The notes: a model not told the origin generated them from the letters alone. Counted from the stretch's first letter, positions 1 to 12,276 are shown. The stretch: DNA of 64,000 nucleotides from Plazaster borealis (GCA_021014325.1 CM037460.1:17465486-17529485); one strand, 5' to 3'. Program-made: numbers and translations.

Positions 1-640
1 CTTGAAATTTTTGAATTAGTCTTGGGGATGATAAAGCCATGTACCATTTTTAATGAAAATAACCCAAATCTTACTAACTAATTTCAGTATTTTATCTGAA
101 ATTCTATGTTGAGCATTATATAAGAACATAAATTTGATTTCCATGAAAACCCAATCCATTATATGCAAGGCTCCAGTTCAGAGCGGGATTTGAACTGGGG
201 ACCAAAGAGGTAAAAGGTAAGAAACCACTTTGCCAATTTGAATGCCCAAATCTAAAACAAACATCTAAAGCTGAGCATTTCTTCATCATCTTGGCTTTTT
301 GAGGACCCCTCTGTTTCATCACCAGAAAGAATGTCACCAACCCCAGACAATATTTCATTTTATGGCGTGGATTTTGTGCATTGTTAATTTTGGTTTAGTT
401 CTGCGGCTAATAAAACTTTTTTTAAATGAAGTTACGGCGCCAGTTTTCTTGCACAAAGCAATATTTCAGATGGAGCTTATTCCTCAGGACAATTTGAACG
501 GGTATCAAGTTAATAAAAATTAAGCTTTCAGAGTGAAAGTTGTCCTAAGTCTTTTCCATTATCAGCGATCATGTATCACACCCTAAAGACTTGATAAGTC
601 AGTAACTGAAAAATAAGCACATTGAAGTACCAGCTGCTTT
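1..640. other. Non-coding stretch with a short SINE-like fragment
   Basis: No gene seen. About 145-235 (minus) resembles the tRNA-like head and flank of the second SINE family (compare 22640-22798 and 35757-36005): a reversed B box (GGGATTTGAAC) is followed by the sequence that pairs with 'AACCCAATCC'. The remainder is AT-rich sequence with short open frames that carry no recognisable motif. Confidence 0.45.
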
Positions 641-1080
641 GCCAGAGTACAATTCACCCCATACATACACTTCGTATCCCACAATTTTTTTATTATTTTT
701 GTTTTATTTTTTTGGAAAAAAAAGAAAACAGAAATGTTTAATTGTTTAACCCTGATTTAAAAAACAAATTATTCCAATCGAAAATTGATACAATGCAAAC
801 TTTGTCCTTGCACAATCTCTCTTGTTTTTAATTTATGTGCAATTTTGGCTTTGCAGAGTAAAATTCACCCTATTACAAATGATGTGTATCCTCACAAAAT
901 AACTGTGAACCTGTTTTTGTTTGGGGGTTCCCCCTTTTTTTTGCCAACAAAAAGCCACTAAACTTTGTTTTTCAACCCTGATTTAACATTAGTCTTTCTC
1001 AAAGACAAAAAGAACAAAATGCAAACCTGGTCCCTGCACGATTTCTCTTGTATTTTTGTTATTTGTTGTGGCCTTTTCCG
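641..1080 (+). repeat. Diverged tandem duplication, about 212-bp unit, two copies
   Basis: Copy 1 (about 641-852) and copy 2 (about 853-1080) share CAGAGTA-AATTCACCC near the start, a run of T, then AACCCTGATTTAA, then AATGCAAAC followed by TTGCACAATCTCTCTTG or TGCACGATTTCTCTTG. Many substitutions and indels separate the copies, so the duplication is old. A third partial match starts near 1107 (CAGCTGCCAGAG). No coding content. Confidence 0.6.
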
Positions 1081-1317
1081 GGTTTATTTTTTCTCACGTC
1101 TTGACTCAGCTGCCAGAGTTTAAGTTTCATTTCATGGTTCATCTTAAAATGAAATAATTTACTGGGTTAGAAAAGGGAAAGCCATCCAAAACTACTTTCA
1201 CATTTCATTCAGTAGGTCCTATCTGCTGGTAAGCAGTTTGTGACAGCTCATCCTTAATTTAGGATTTTTTTTATACAAATCTTTTAGTCTTTACCACAGA
1301 CTGTACCCTGGGCTGTA

Positions 1318-2255
1318 TTAAGTGTTCCAGAGGCCCTAGGCACCAAAGTTCCTTAGGGGCACCAGTGTTCTTTAGACCCATGGCACCAATGTTCCTTAGG
1401 CCCTAGGCACAATATTCCTCAGACCCTTGGCACCAATGTTCCTTAGGCCCAAGACACCCTTGTTCCTTAGACCCTAGACACCAAAGTTCCTTAGGGGCAC
1501 CAGTGTTCTTAAGACCCTTGGCACCAATGTTCCTTAGGGGCACCAGTGTTCTTTAGACCCTTGGCACCAATGTTCCTTAGGCCCAAGACACCCTTGTTCC
1601 TTAGACCCTAGACACCAATGTTCCTTAGGGGCATCAGTGTTCTTAAGACCCTTGGCACCAATGTTCCTTAGGGGCACCAGTGTTCTTAAGACCCTTGGCA
1701 CCAATGTTCCTTAGGGGCACCAGTGTTCTTAAGACCCTAGACACCAATGTTCCTTAGGGGCATCAGTGTTCTTAAGACCCTTGGCACCAATGTTCCTTAG
1801 GGGCATCAGTGTTCTTAAGACCCTTGGCACCAATGTTCCTTAGGGGCATCAGTGTTCTTTAGACCCATGGCACCAATGTTCCTTAGGCCCAAGGCACCAA
1901 TATTCCTCAGACCCTTGGCACCCATGTTCCTCAGACCCTAGACACCAATGTTCCTTAGGCCCAAGGCACCAATATTCCTCAGACCCTTGGCACCCATGTT
2001 CCTCAGACCCTAGACACCAATGTTCCTTAGGCCCAAGGCACCAATATTCCTCAGACCCTTGGCACCCATGTTCCTTTGGCCCTAGGCACCAATGTTCCTA
2101 AGGCACCAATGTTCTATAGGCCCCTGGCACCAGTGTTTTGTAGGCTCTAGGCACCAGTTGTCTGTAGGTCCTAGCCTCCAATGTTCCATAAGACCTATTC
2201 GCCAGTGTTCCATAGGCCCTAGGCAACAGCGTCCATAGGCCATAGGCTCCAGGGC
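1318..2255 (+). repeat. Minisatellite of about 19-24-bp units with higher-order structure
   Basis: About 40 imperfect units built on CACCAATGTTCCTTAGG alternate with CACCAGTGTTCTTAAGACC. Between about 1490 and 1860 a two-unit (about 43 bp) higher-order repeat dominates. Between 1891 and 2060 a three-unit 72-bp block repeats nearly without change (AAGGCACC recurs at 1891 and 1963). Units at both margins are more diverged. Short open frames within it are repeat artefacts. Confidence 0.9.
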
Positions 2256-3446
2256 CAATTTCATTGCACTTTTAGTTTAAGGGCTGGATGTTACTACGAT
2301 GAATTACATGTACTTACCTGTAATGAGGTTTGTGGTAAGCTTTGTGATATATAAGCTTTCCAGATACAAGCAGAAACTGGTAGAATTTTGTAAAATCTTT
2401 TGTTATGTAGGTGCGGTCGTATCCACCCAGTGAAACCATGGACTTCAATAAAAGGGTTCCGGGTGTTTGAACGGAGGGAGGACTTCACAAAACCTGGGTG
2501 CAACGCTATGATTATGAAAACGAACTAAGTCCAAACAATGGAAAAACAAAGAGAAGTCCTCATTTTATTGGGTCATTGTGCGTTTGTGCGCGTAGTTTCT
2601 CTTTTGTATTTTCATAGGTGTGCATGAGTATTTTCTCTGGTGTATTTTCTTAGGCTCTCAGCTTTTCGTGCCCCCCCCCTCAAATTCTTTGTAAGCCATT
2701 GGATGCCTAATGAATAATCCACCCCTGACTGTATCTCAGGGCTGCAGTGTGACCATAATTCCCTTCCTCCTTCTTTTAAGAAAACTAAATCGTCGGACTA
2801 GCCGCAGTTGAAAACAAGTCTCAAGAAGTTCCATGCTCCATCGTAATAGAACATCAATAGTGTCTATATTTTGTTTCCCATCTAGTGGTATGATTTATAC
2901 ACTCCGGACGCCAGACAGTGATCAAATCCTTGTTCAATAATTCAATCTCAGCTGTGCCTTGGAGACCGAAAAAGGACTTTGACATTAACAGGTTGCGGTG
3001 ACACATTTACAAAAATGTGTGGGTTTTGTGTGTGTGGGCATGCATTGAAGATGAGGTCTTTAACAAAGGGATCCAGGAAAATGACATACCGAGAACAGTC
3101 CTCGCTTTGCTTTTGTGTACAAAACCATTACCATTACCAGATAAATGATCTTGGAATGTGTATATAGCCTTTGTATTTGTATAGGGGATGTTTTTGTATG
3201 TATGTATATAAAAATATCTATTTATTTATCTTTTTAAAGTCATTTTAACATGTTACTTTACGTTTATCTTTTTGTTTGTCTTGAATTTCATATTAACATA
3301 TTTTATTGGATTTGATTACCTTTTTATCGGGAGCTAAATGCCTGAGGGCAACAGTGATTTGATTCACTTTTTTAGTTCGTGTCATCAGCTAGTGTCTCTT
3401 GTATTGTTGGTTTTCTTGTTTTGTATCGTGTTTGAATGATGACAAA
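2256..3446. other. Non-coding stretch without recognised features
   Basis: No supported gene. It is AT-rich with a poly-C run near 2672 and a short ATG-initiated frame at 2979-3167 without motif. A (TAA)n tract at 3447-3468 closes the stretch and leads into the SINE 3' fragment. Confidence 0.4.
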
Positions 3447-3468
3447 TAAATAATAATAATAATAATAA

Positions 3469-3615
3469 TTACATGGTGCTATAAATGAATAGGTCTCATA
3501 CTTCAACACGTAACTCCACTTACACCTTGTAGGAAAAATACTGAGCGCTTTGAGACACCCATCGGGAGTATAAAGCGCTATATAAGAGATGCGTATTATT
3601 ATTATTATTATTAAC
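3469..3615 (+). mobile_element. SINE-1, 5'-truncated 3' end
   Basis: Matches the 3' part of the tRNA-Leu-derived SINE described at 25002-25403: TACATGGTGCTAT, then GAGCGCTTTGAGACACCC, then AAAGCGCTATATAAGA and a terminal (ATT)n tract. The tRNA-like head is missing, as is usual after incomplete reverse transcription. Confidence 0.75.
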
Positions 3616-3962
3616 AAACAAAAAGTCCAAACAATGGAAGAACAAAGGAGTGTTCTCGGTCTACACTATTTAACAAATGTGTGGGCTTACTGAAGGAGCT
3701 TTGTGGGGTCTTTTACACAATGGAACAATGGACCCCACAAAGTTTCTCTTTGTTCAACTTGGACCTGCACAGAGGAATTTTTTAGAAAAGGGAATAATAG
3801 AATAACAATAGAAGGACCCCACAATCCCGGATACTTAAGGTTGGGTGTGGGTATTTGTGAGGGATAAACATATTTGTGATGTGATCAAGCAAATTGAGTC
3901 GTTTGTCGACCCATGTCATTTTTCATTTTTGTTATACATTTGAAAAGAGTATAATCTATGCT
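3616..3962. other. Non-coding stretch
   Basis: No gene seen. Two short blocks echo one another: 'GGACCCCACAAAGTTTCTC' near 3730 resembles the reversed sequence around 3690-3715 (GAAGGAGCTTTGTGGGGTC), giving a small inverted repeat across about 3690-3750. Confidence 0.4.
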
Positions 3963-4140
3963 TTAACCCCTTGTTATCCGGCCTCAATGCCCGGATTACA
4001 CGCATGACTGCACAGCAGCTTTTGTTTGCTCACAGCTGTACCGGCCGCAGACTGCATTCCAGGGCTTACCACATACACTGTCCACAGCATTCCGGACCCC
4101 GATTAGCGGTCATAGCCGCCTTCCGTCTTCAAGGGGTTAA
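3963..4140. mobile_element. piggyBac-like MITE (178 bp) flanked by TTAA
   Basis: The ends are TTAACCCCTTG at 3963 and CAAGGGGTTAA at 4130-4140, an 11-bp perfect inverted repeat including the TTAA target sequence. TTAACCC-type ends duplicated at TTAA are the hallmark of piggyBac transposons. The interior is more GC-rich than its surroundings and has no transposase. A short open frame over the element (3971-4162) is not a gene. Confidence 0.7.
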
Positions 4141-5444
4141 TACTGTTAAAACCCCATGTTGATACCACCTTTGGCTCAAAAGTTGTGAAAGTAGAAACAC
4201 CAAGAGATGCGAGAGAATAAACTGAGGAAAGGGGGTTTAAAGTCAAGTTGTTTATTGAAACTACATCGGCACGTTTTCTTTCACTGCTAATTTTAACCCC
4301 TTTTTATGTTATTTATTACGAAGGAAGTATAAATGGAAGCCAATATAAATTAAGATAAATTTACCCAAAACAAATATATTTGAAAATTTCACCCCTGTTG
4401 GCTTGTTTTGCCTAATTGTTTCTCCATACTGATATTTCCGACAAACGACTCATTTAGCTTGATCGCATCATTTTTTTTTTTTTTTTTTTAGTGAATTAAT
4501 TCCCAAACAAATATTTGTGAAAGAAATTGTAACTAAGAAAAAATCTTCAGGAAATGGTTATAATTTTTGATGTTCAGCAAAGAAATATAACAAAATAAAA
4601 ACTCAGCAAATTTTTAAAAAGGCAATTACATGTCATGACAAAAACAAAAGAACAACAATATTTTAAAACTCACAGTCTTTGAATAAAGTGTTAATATTTT
4701 TTAATGAAATTATTAATATATTATTAATATTCCTGGCAAATTATGTGCCCTTGAGCAAGACACTTGACCATCTAATTTCAGAAGATGACTGAAAAGAGCC
4801 ATGTGCCATTAAAACTGACTTTGCGCTCCCAGACAGTCTTATAGTTATCAGCTGTATTCATTTTCCTTGTTTGATTATGGAGCAAGTGATGATTGAACAA
4901 ACCCCAGCCAGACCTCCTTGGGTTTTGTAGACGCTGAGCTTCCTGGAGCCACCTAAATCTTCATTGGACCTCCTCAGGGGGAGGGGGGTGGGAAATCTTG
5001 AACATCTTCAACAGGTTGTGTGCGGTTGCTTTTACATCTCATGTTTCATCCCGGGGAAGAAGAATTGTCTTGCTTTCCTTTTCGTTTTTTTTTTCAGCAA
5101 CCCTTGGTCGGCTTATAGAAGCTCTTGGGTTGGTCTACTTGAGGTGGCTTCTGACCTTTAACCTTATTTGTTCTGTTTTCAGAATTGCCCACATGCTGTT
5201 GAAAATTTGTAAAACAAATTAAAAGGGGGCTGTGCCGTATTGCTTTATCTGACGGGGTTATTTAAAATAGTTTATATTTTCTTGAAAACTATTATGGTTT
5301 TCGGAGGATATAGATTTGACATGATGTTTCTGTAAAAACTAAAAGTGCATCTGAATTGAATTGCGCAAATTCCAATAATTGTGTTCAGATGTGCATGTAT
5401 AAACTATACTCCAAACTTTATCAGAGAAGGCCCATTACAGACCT
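4141..5444. other. Non-coding stretch
   Basis: No gene seen. It holds a poly-T run at about 4469-4489 and AT-rich sequence. Two overlapping short frames near 4964-5222 lie over a poly-T tract and have no motif or recognisable homology. Confidence 0.4.
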
Positions 5445-5610
5445 GGAATTTCACCTATTAGGAGGGCAAGGCTTTTTTTATTTTGCGAAGGGCTCTTTCA
5501 TTGGAAAATCTTCAAGTCTATGGGGCAACTTTTGAAGTGGCACCAAGGCCAAGACCAGGGGCAGAGAAGTCCATGGCCTCTGTGTTCTTCAAGTAATTCT
5601 AGGCCTGGCA
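5445..5610 (+). repeat. Dispersed repeat H, + orientation
   Basis: Shares blocks with 58608-58785 in reverse complement: a cluster on TTGGAAAATCTTCAAGTCTATGG, then a CAAGACCAGGGGCA(AC)AGA-GTCCATGGCCTC-like stretch. Similar CACCAGGGGCATGGAGGC wording recurs near 21450. No inverted ends or target duplication were found, so the class is unknown. Confidence 0.5.
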
Positions 5611-6966
5611 TTATGCAGCCGATCTACTAGGAGCACCAGGGCAAGCCCCTTCTCTTTCTCTGTGTGTCCTGGCTCAATGCACAGGACCTACAGTTTTATA
5701 CGTTCTATCTGAAAGACGCAGGCTTGATGTTAACATGTTAAGGATCCCTATCATGACTAGCCACACCAATCATGACACTACCTCGAATGGTCTCCCTCCA
5801 ATTACTGACCACTGTCACAATGCTGCTTATAATTTGGCAGTAACCAAACCACTAGCTCTCCCATTGAGCTAATTGTGTCTGGGAATATTGAACAGTGCTT
5901 CCTTCACAATAGGCCAACATTTCTGTTTCATCTAAGCCAAAAAAACGTAAAAACTAAAGCAGTTTTAAAAAACATAACAAAATCGGGAAAGTAAAGTATA
6001 TAAAAAGATCGGACCTCAAAAAACGTACCTATCATTAATACTATTTCTTAATTATAGATATGGTCTAGTGTTGGTGACTTTTGAGAGGCTTCATTTACAA
6101 ATAAAAATTAATGCAAAAATGTACATGCTGAGGGATAATAAAATCAGAGTTGAGGGGGGGACATTACCAAGATATTTCTACCTCCTTCCCCCACCCCCAG
6201 ATCCCTGCCCATCAATATGCTGCACAACAAACATACCGTGCTCTTTCACATAGAAATCGCTAATGTTTCAACATGTCCCTCATTTCCACTGCATGTCTGG
6301 CTGCAAATTTGATAGTGATATCACAATCGCAAAATCATAATTCAAAACCCCCCATCTATCTTTTATCCCAATCAATCAGTATTTCATGGCGGAGCTTCAT
6401 CCTCACGGGCGCAGTGTTGATTTCGATGAAGCAGAACCCACACTCGGTCACCAGGAAGGTGTTTGGCAACACTGAATGTTGACACCCTGTATTTTATTCC
6501 GCAGATGTCTCCATGCCATTAGCCGGCTTCCTGAATATAGAGCGTCCGATACGATAAGAATAACATGTTATTCACTTGTAGCTGAGTGGAGGTTGACACA
6601 CAACATTCGTCATGAAAAGACGACTGCATTTATTTTGGTCGTGCCACAACGTTAATGTAGTGATAAGCGCTGATGTATACTAAGTGCATTCCATGTCTTG
6701 TGGGAATATCCAAAGGCACCACGTGGGACTCGAACCCACAACCTCCTACATTCTATAAATCAGTATAGAGCAAAAACAAATCATTTTTTTGTTGATCCCT
6801 GATGCAGTTCTCATAAGTTAATAATAATTTTGTTATTACAAGTATTCAACTTCTTCTATTCTTCAGAAGTTTTTTAAAGGTTTTTTGTGTGGGTTTGTCT
6901 TTATCTTGCCGCTTGAATAAATCTGTTAAAGTGTACTGTGAAATGATTGGTTAGAAGATGTCTTTG
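5611..6966. other. Non-coding stretch with a tRNA-like fragment
   Basis: No gene seen. At 6712-6750 the minus strand carries GTGGGTTCGAGTCCCAC, a perfect T-arm with the B-box GGTTCGAGTCC, but no A box or complete cloverleaf, so it is a SINE fragment and not a tRNA gene. The other short frames have no motif. Confidence 0.45.
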
Positions 6967-9165
6967 TTGTGTACAAAAAGGAGCCCGTATTTTTCTGCAA
7001 AGAAGCCCATTATGTTCAAAACATAGCTCATACTTTGTCAAAAAAAGTAGCCCATATTGTGCTTAAGAATAGCCCATGATGCATCCAAAAGTTACCCATA
7101 TGGTGTTCAAAAGGTAGCCCATACTGTGTGCAAATGTGACCTAATCTGTGTGTAAAAAGTACCCCATATTGTGTCAAAAAGCAGCCCATATTGTGTCCAA
7201 AAGGTAGCCCATATTGTCTCCAAAAGCTAGTCCAGAATGTGTCAAAAAGTACCCTGTATTGTGTCCAAAAGCAGCCCAGATTGTGTCCAAAAGGTAGCCC
7301 ATATTGTGTCCAAAAAGGTAGCCCATATTGTGTCCAAAAAGGTAGCCCATATTGTGTCCAAAAAGGTAGCCCATATTGTGTCCAAAAGCAGCCCAGATTG
7401 TGTCCAAAAGGTAGCCCATATTGTGTCCAAAAAGGTAGCCCATATTGTGTCGAAAAAGCAGCCCATATTGTGTCCAAAAAGGTAGCCCATATTGTGTCCA
7501 AAAAAGCAGCCCATATTGTGTCCAAAAAAGCAGCCCATATTGTGTCCAAAAAAGCAGCCCATATTGTGTCCAAAAAAGCAGCCCATATTGTGTCCAAAAA
7601 AGCAGCCCATATTGTGTCAAAAAAGGCAGCCCATATTGTGTCCAAAAAAGCAGCCCATATTGTGTCCAAAAAACCAGCCCATATTGTGTCAAAAAAGGCA
7701 GCCCATATTGTGTCAAAAAAGGCAGCCCATATTGTGTCCAAAAAAGCAGCCCATATTGTGTCAAAAAAGGCAGCCCATATTGTGTCCAAAAAAGCAGCCC
7801 ATATTGTGTCCAAAAAAGCAGCCCATATTGTGTCAAAAAAGGTAGCCCATATTGTATCCAAAGAGGTAGCCCATATTGTGTCCAAAGAGGTAGCCCATAT
7901 TGTGTCCAAAGAGGTAGCCCATATTGTGTCCAAAGAGGTAGCCCATATTGTGTCCAAAGAGGTAGCCCATATTGTGTCCAAAGAGGTAGCCCATATTGTG
8001 TCCAAAAAGGTAGCCAATATTGAGTCCGAAAGGTAGCCAATATTGTGTTCAAAAAGGTAGCCAATATTGTGTCCAAAGAGGTAGCCCATATTGTGTCCAA
8101 AGAGGTAGCCCATATTGTGTCCAAAGAGGTAGCCCATATTGTGTCCAAAAAGGTAGCCAATATTGAGTCCGAAAGGTAGCCAATATTGAGTCCGAAAGGT
8201 AGCCAATATTGTGTCCAAAAAGGTTGCCCATATTGTGTCCAAAAAGGTAGCCAATATTGTGTCCGAAAGGTAGCCAATATTGAGTCCGAAAGGTAGCCAA
8301 TATTGTGTCCAAAAAGGTAGCCAATATTGTGTCCAAAGAGGTAGCCCATATTGTGTCCAAAGAGGTAGCCCATATTGTGTCCAAAAAGGTAGCCAATATT
8401 GAGTCCAAAAGGTAGCCAATATTGAGTCCGAAAGGTAGCCAATATTGTGTCCAAAAAGGTTGCCCATATTGTGTCCAAAGAGGTAGCCCATATTGTATCC
8501 AAAGAGGTAGCCCATATTGTGTCCAAAGAGGTAGCCCATATTGTGTCTAAAGAGGTAGCCAATATTGTGTCCAAAAAGGTAGCCAATATTGTGTCCAAAA
8601 AGGTAGCCCATATTGTGTCCAAAAAGGTAGCCAATATTGAGTCCGAAAGGTAGCCAATATTGAGTCCGAAAGGTGGCCCATATTGAGTCCGAAAGGTAGC
8701 CAATATTGAGTCCAAAAGGTAGCCAATATTGTGTCCAAAAAGGTAGCCCATATTGTGTCCAAAAAGGTAGCCAATATTGAGTCCGAAAGGTAGCCAATTT
8801 TGAGTCCGAAAGGTAGCCCATATTGAGTCCGAAAGGTAGCCAATATTGTGTCCAAAAAGGTAGCCCATATTGTGTCCAAAGAGGTAGCCCATATTGTGTC
8901 CAAAAAGGTAGCCAATATTGAGTCCATAAAGGTAGCCAATATTGAGTCCATAAAGGTAGCCAATATTGAGTCCGAAAGGTAGCCAATATTGAGTCCGAAA
9001 GGTAGCCAATTTTGTTTGCGAAAGAGAAGCAAATTTTGTGTCCAAAAGTAGTCCATATTGTGTATAAAAGTACCCCATGTTTAAGAAGAAACCATAATGC
9101 GTGTACAACAAGTAGCCCATACTGTGCTCACATAGTGCCTATTGTGTCCAAATTGTCTAAATTAT
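6967..9165 (+). repeat. 23/24-bp satellite array, about 90 copies
   Basis: The core unit is GTAGCCCATATTGTGTCC plus AAAAAG. Three flavours occur: a 24-bp AAAAAG/AAAGAG type, an AAAAAAGC variant (about 7445-7840) and a 23-bp unit GTAGCCAATATTGAGTCC plus GAAAG (mainly after 8020). The two flavours interleave in blocks. Units are near-identical in the middle and decay at both edges (6967-7190 and 9010-9165), the pattern left by unequal crossing-over. Because 24 is a multiple of three and the unit lacks stops in several frames, long open frames (up to 652 codons) exist on both strands; I treat them as artefacts. Confidence 0.95.
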
Positions 9166-10477
9166 ATTCCATATTGGTGAAGAGGAAAGTTTATCAATTC
9201 ACCAGTAGGTACAGGGTGTTATATATTTGATGTATGTAATTAAAAAATTAAATTATATTGGAATGAGTTTTGAAGCTGTTGGTCAATATTATTCAGTTAA
9301 ATATTTCATTTTCATTTTCTTTCTGGTTGTGAAAATCTATATTAAAATAATAAAACTATTGATACAGTTTTTCATTTAAGCGTTTACAATTTGACTTTTA
9401 AGTTATTAGAGATCATGTCTATTTCAAGAATAATACAACATAGCAGTGACATTATATTATGCTTGAATGCCATAAGTTTATTGCCCTCTACTTTCTTTGA
9501 TATACCTGAAGGAAGCAGATATATATGCAGTTTTTCAGCAGGCGGCTTAAACCTCATGTGATTTGCAGCAAATGGTGCGTACACAGCTTGTTTTCTCCAA
9601 CGTGTGCATTGAAATGAGATAAATAAACTATAGGAAACCTCGCGTTGACCTCTTAAGAGATGTTGCCGCAGTTCCCCTCATCCTCTCCCTCTCTGAAAGT
9701 CGCTATCTTGTCCGCCACTGACGTGTTTGTGAGGTGCCTCGGACGCAACTGTTTGCCAAGTTCCCATGTGGGACATTTTAGTCTATTGACTCTAAGTTCT
9801 GAGCGTTGATTCTGTCCGATTTCTTGAAAGGTTTTGGGAGCGTGACGGCTTCGTGTACCATATTACCATTAATGAATATGGCCGGCCACAGCAAGGGGTT
9901 TAGTGGGCACATATAAATGCATCCTGCTGGCCGGGAAAGATGGGGGGGGGGGACACACCAAAGTGATTTCTAGGTGTTTGATGTCATTTCTGGTTGCTTG
10001 GATACAAAGATCTCTGGGACAGAAACTTAACCTGACATGGCTAGGCATCCTCAAAAATTCCCTGTTTAAACTTGCGTTTCCTCCACTTTTTAATGCCCAA
10101 CCAATGGATTCTCACATCTGCGCTGCTTAGAATCATTTCAATATGTGTTCTCATTCCTAATTATATTCTTAGAATGGGATTTTTGTATTTGTGAATCGTC
10201 TTTCAAGGACCATTGGCTCATCTTTTCCCCTCAATTACATGTAGATATCTTATACGTTTCCAAGAAAGAACAACTTCAGAGATTTTTCATTGCTAGAAAG
10301 AGGTTCTCAAAGAAGTAAATTTGGAATCTGGGTATCATACAGTCCTCAGTTTTCACTCCTTGGTTAATAATTTGTGATTTCTTCTTTCATTCTTTAATAC
10401 TTTATAAAATGAACATCCTTTCATTTTAGAAACTTTAGTGACCTTGTAGTGGGCCTTGTAAAAAGCCAAGTTGGTGT
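9166..10477. other. Non-coding stretch
   Basis: No gene seen. 9640-9860 is less AT-rich and lacks repeat matches elsewhere in the window, so it may be single-copy, but no frame of useful length or splice-bounded exon could be recognised. A poly-G run lies near 9943. Confidence 0.35.
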
Positions 10478-10545
10478 TTCTGGCAGTGGCTGCTGAATGC
10501 GCTGCAGCACCTTATAAACCCTTATAAGGTGCTACACAAATTGGT
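10478..10545 (+). mobile_element. SINE-1 internal fragment
   Basis: TTTCTGGCAGTGGCTGCTGA followed by CGCTGCAGCACCTTATAAACC matches the body of SINE-1 (compare 57903-57945). Both ends are missing. Confidence 0.6.
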
Positions 10546-11364
10546 TTCATAATAAATTAACAGAAACAAAACCCCTCTTTTTTTTTTCAAGCGCCTTGTT
10601 TGTATATATGCGTACGTTATATAAGACTATATATTCTTGTTCTTATTATTATTCTTAAAAAAGAATTGATAATTCTCTATTCAGTCCAGGGATAACCAAA
10701 AGGTATTTGTGGTTAGCACACTGTCTTTCCTTAATACATTTCACTCTTTTAACGAGCAACCCCCCCCCCCCCACTTCCTTCTACCATGGCAGGGCAAAAT
10801 ATCTAAAGTAACTCTGATGCCTGAAGCAAGACAATGTATCAGTGAGATTAATTTTCAATCTTTTCTTTACCCAACTGAAATAAACATGCATGGACTGCAG
10901 GACCCCGAGGCTCTTTTCATCCCATTGCCAGATCTTGATAATATCTTGGAGAGAAAGAAGAAGAAGAAAAAAAAGGAAGAGAAAGAGAGAAGATAAAAAA
11001 AAAGTGATGAAGATGAGGGAAAACCGCACGTGTATTAATGTGTCCTTTTTCTTCTGATCTCATCGTACTGGTATTGATTTTATGTCGGCATGGCTTCTAT
11101 ACCCTCTAGCCTTTGAGAAACGTGGTGTCTTCACATTAAAGGTGCACCCCCATAATAACACTCTTGTATTGCTTAAAGGAAAGGTGTTATTATTTTTCTG
11201 TCGTGTAATCCCTCATCTGACACCATGGTTGTTGTACCATGCACTTGTGGATTTCCAACAAAAATGGTGTCAGAAGTGGGATATTCAACGCTTGTTATCT
11301 CAGGAAAAGTTACAGTAATTTAAATCTTTCAAAAAAACAAAAAAGATTGATAACTGAAAACATG
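10546..11364. other. Non-coding stretch with simple sequence
   Basis: Poly-T (10576), poly-C (about 10760) and a purine-rich tract (10955-11010, GAAGAAG/AAAAA) occur. A 95-codon frame across 10709-10996 ends in a lysine/glutamate-rich tail produced by the purine tract and has no recognisable domain, so it is not called as a gene. Confidence 0.4.
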
Positions 11365-11695
11365 TTCATATCACCCCTTCCCAAGAAATTTTTTTTTTTG
11401 ACAATATTTGTTCTACTTTGTTGGTATGAATATCGTGTCCTGTGCAGGCGCCGTATACATGTAGCCGAAGAATTCCAGTATAGGCTTACGAAACTAATGA
11501 CATTTTCCATCTTTACCAACGTTTCTTGACAGATCTCATAGGCTAAAATATATTTTTAAAGAAGACTTAATAAGAAGATCCAGACTCACCACTGCTTTGT
11601 CATTATTTTAATTGTCATTATGTCTGAATTCTTTAATCTGCCAAACACGAGCAAAAAGTTGGGCCACCCCCGTTGCTACACGCCTGTCTAGCATA
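11365..11695 (+). repeat. Dispersed repeat I, + orientation
   Basis: Aligns with 62945-63185 in the same orientation: CACCCCTTCCCAAGAAA, TTGACAGATCT, GCTAAAATATAT, TTTAAAGAAGACTT, TGTCATTATGTCT, ATCTGCCAAACACGAGCAAA and CCACCCCCGTTGCTAC in that order. No ends defined; class unknown. Confidence 0.6.
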
Positions 11696-11890
11696 TCTTC
11701 AATCTTTTTTATCAAAAGCTGAGATAACTTCCAGGAGACTTATCGCGGAACGATTAGCGTTTGGAGCATCTTTATTTTACTAAGCATCTCAATGCTTATT
11801 TGGTAATTTTGAGATTAGGTTTTAACCAATGATTTATCCTCTCTTGAATGTTAATGTAAGAAATGTCTGAACAAGTGAAAGATAAATGTG

Positions 11891-12276
11891 GCGTGTCGTG
11901 GCCGAGTGGTCTAGTTCACTGGACCCAAGCTCTGGTGTTGTCAGCAGCAGAGTGTGGGTTGGATATCCAGTCAAGACACTTGTACCCTTGAGCATAAGGC
12001 ACTTAACCATAATAATTTGCTTTGTAAAAAGTTGGGAAGGTAGTGAATTCTGCTCTACCAGCCAGGTTCCTAGTGGATGATACAAGTGCCTACATCCTTA
12101 CAGACTGTGAAGGGGGTAACTCTGTTTCAGCCCCAGGAGCAGGTGGCAACGTGCCCCTGGTGGCAGTTGATTTTGGTCGATAGCTCAAATCGGTAAAGTG
12201 TATAGCCCTCACTTTGAAGTGGCCGTCCGGCCTTGTGATGTTAGGCGATCTCTCATAAAAATAAAAACAAAAAAAA
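11891..12276 (+). mobile_element. tRNA-Leu-derived SINE (variant body, poly-A tail)
   Basis: The head reads GTCGTGGCCGAGTGG (A box 11899-11909) then an anticodon-arm-like stretch and a degenerate B box (11957-11968). After the shared CTTGAGCA..ACTTAACCAT block the body differs from other SINE-1 copies (AGCAGGTGGCAACGTGCCCC) and the element ends in an A-rich tail near 12260-12276 instead of (ATT)n. This is either a distinct subfamily or a chimera. Confidence 0.7.

Noticed and set aside
7028..9120. Open frames of up to 652 codons on both strands
   Set aside because: They follow a 24-bp repeat unit (a multiple of three) without stops and exist in several frames and on both strands at once. No non-repetitive coding sequence, splice site or signal supports them.
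6967..9165. CRISPR array
   Set aside because: Units are contiguous with no unique spacers, repeat sequence varies, and the context is eukaryotic. The same applies to 46501-48270.
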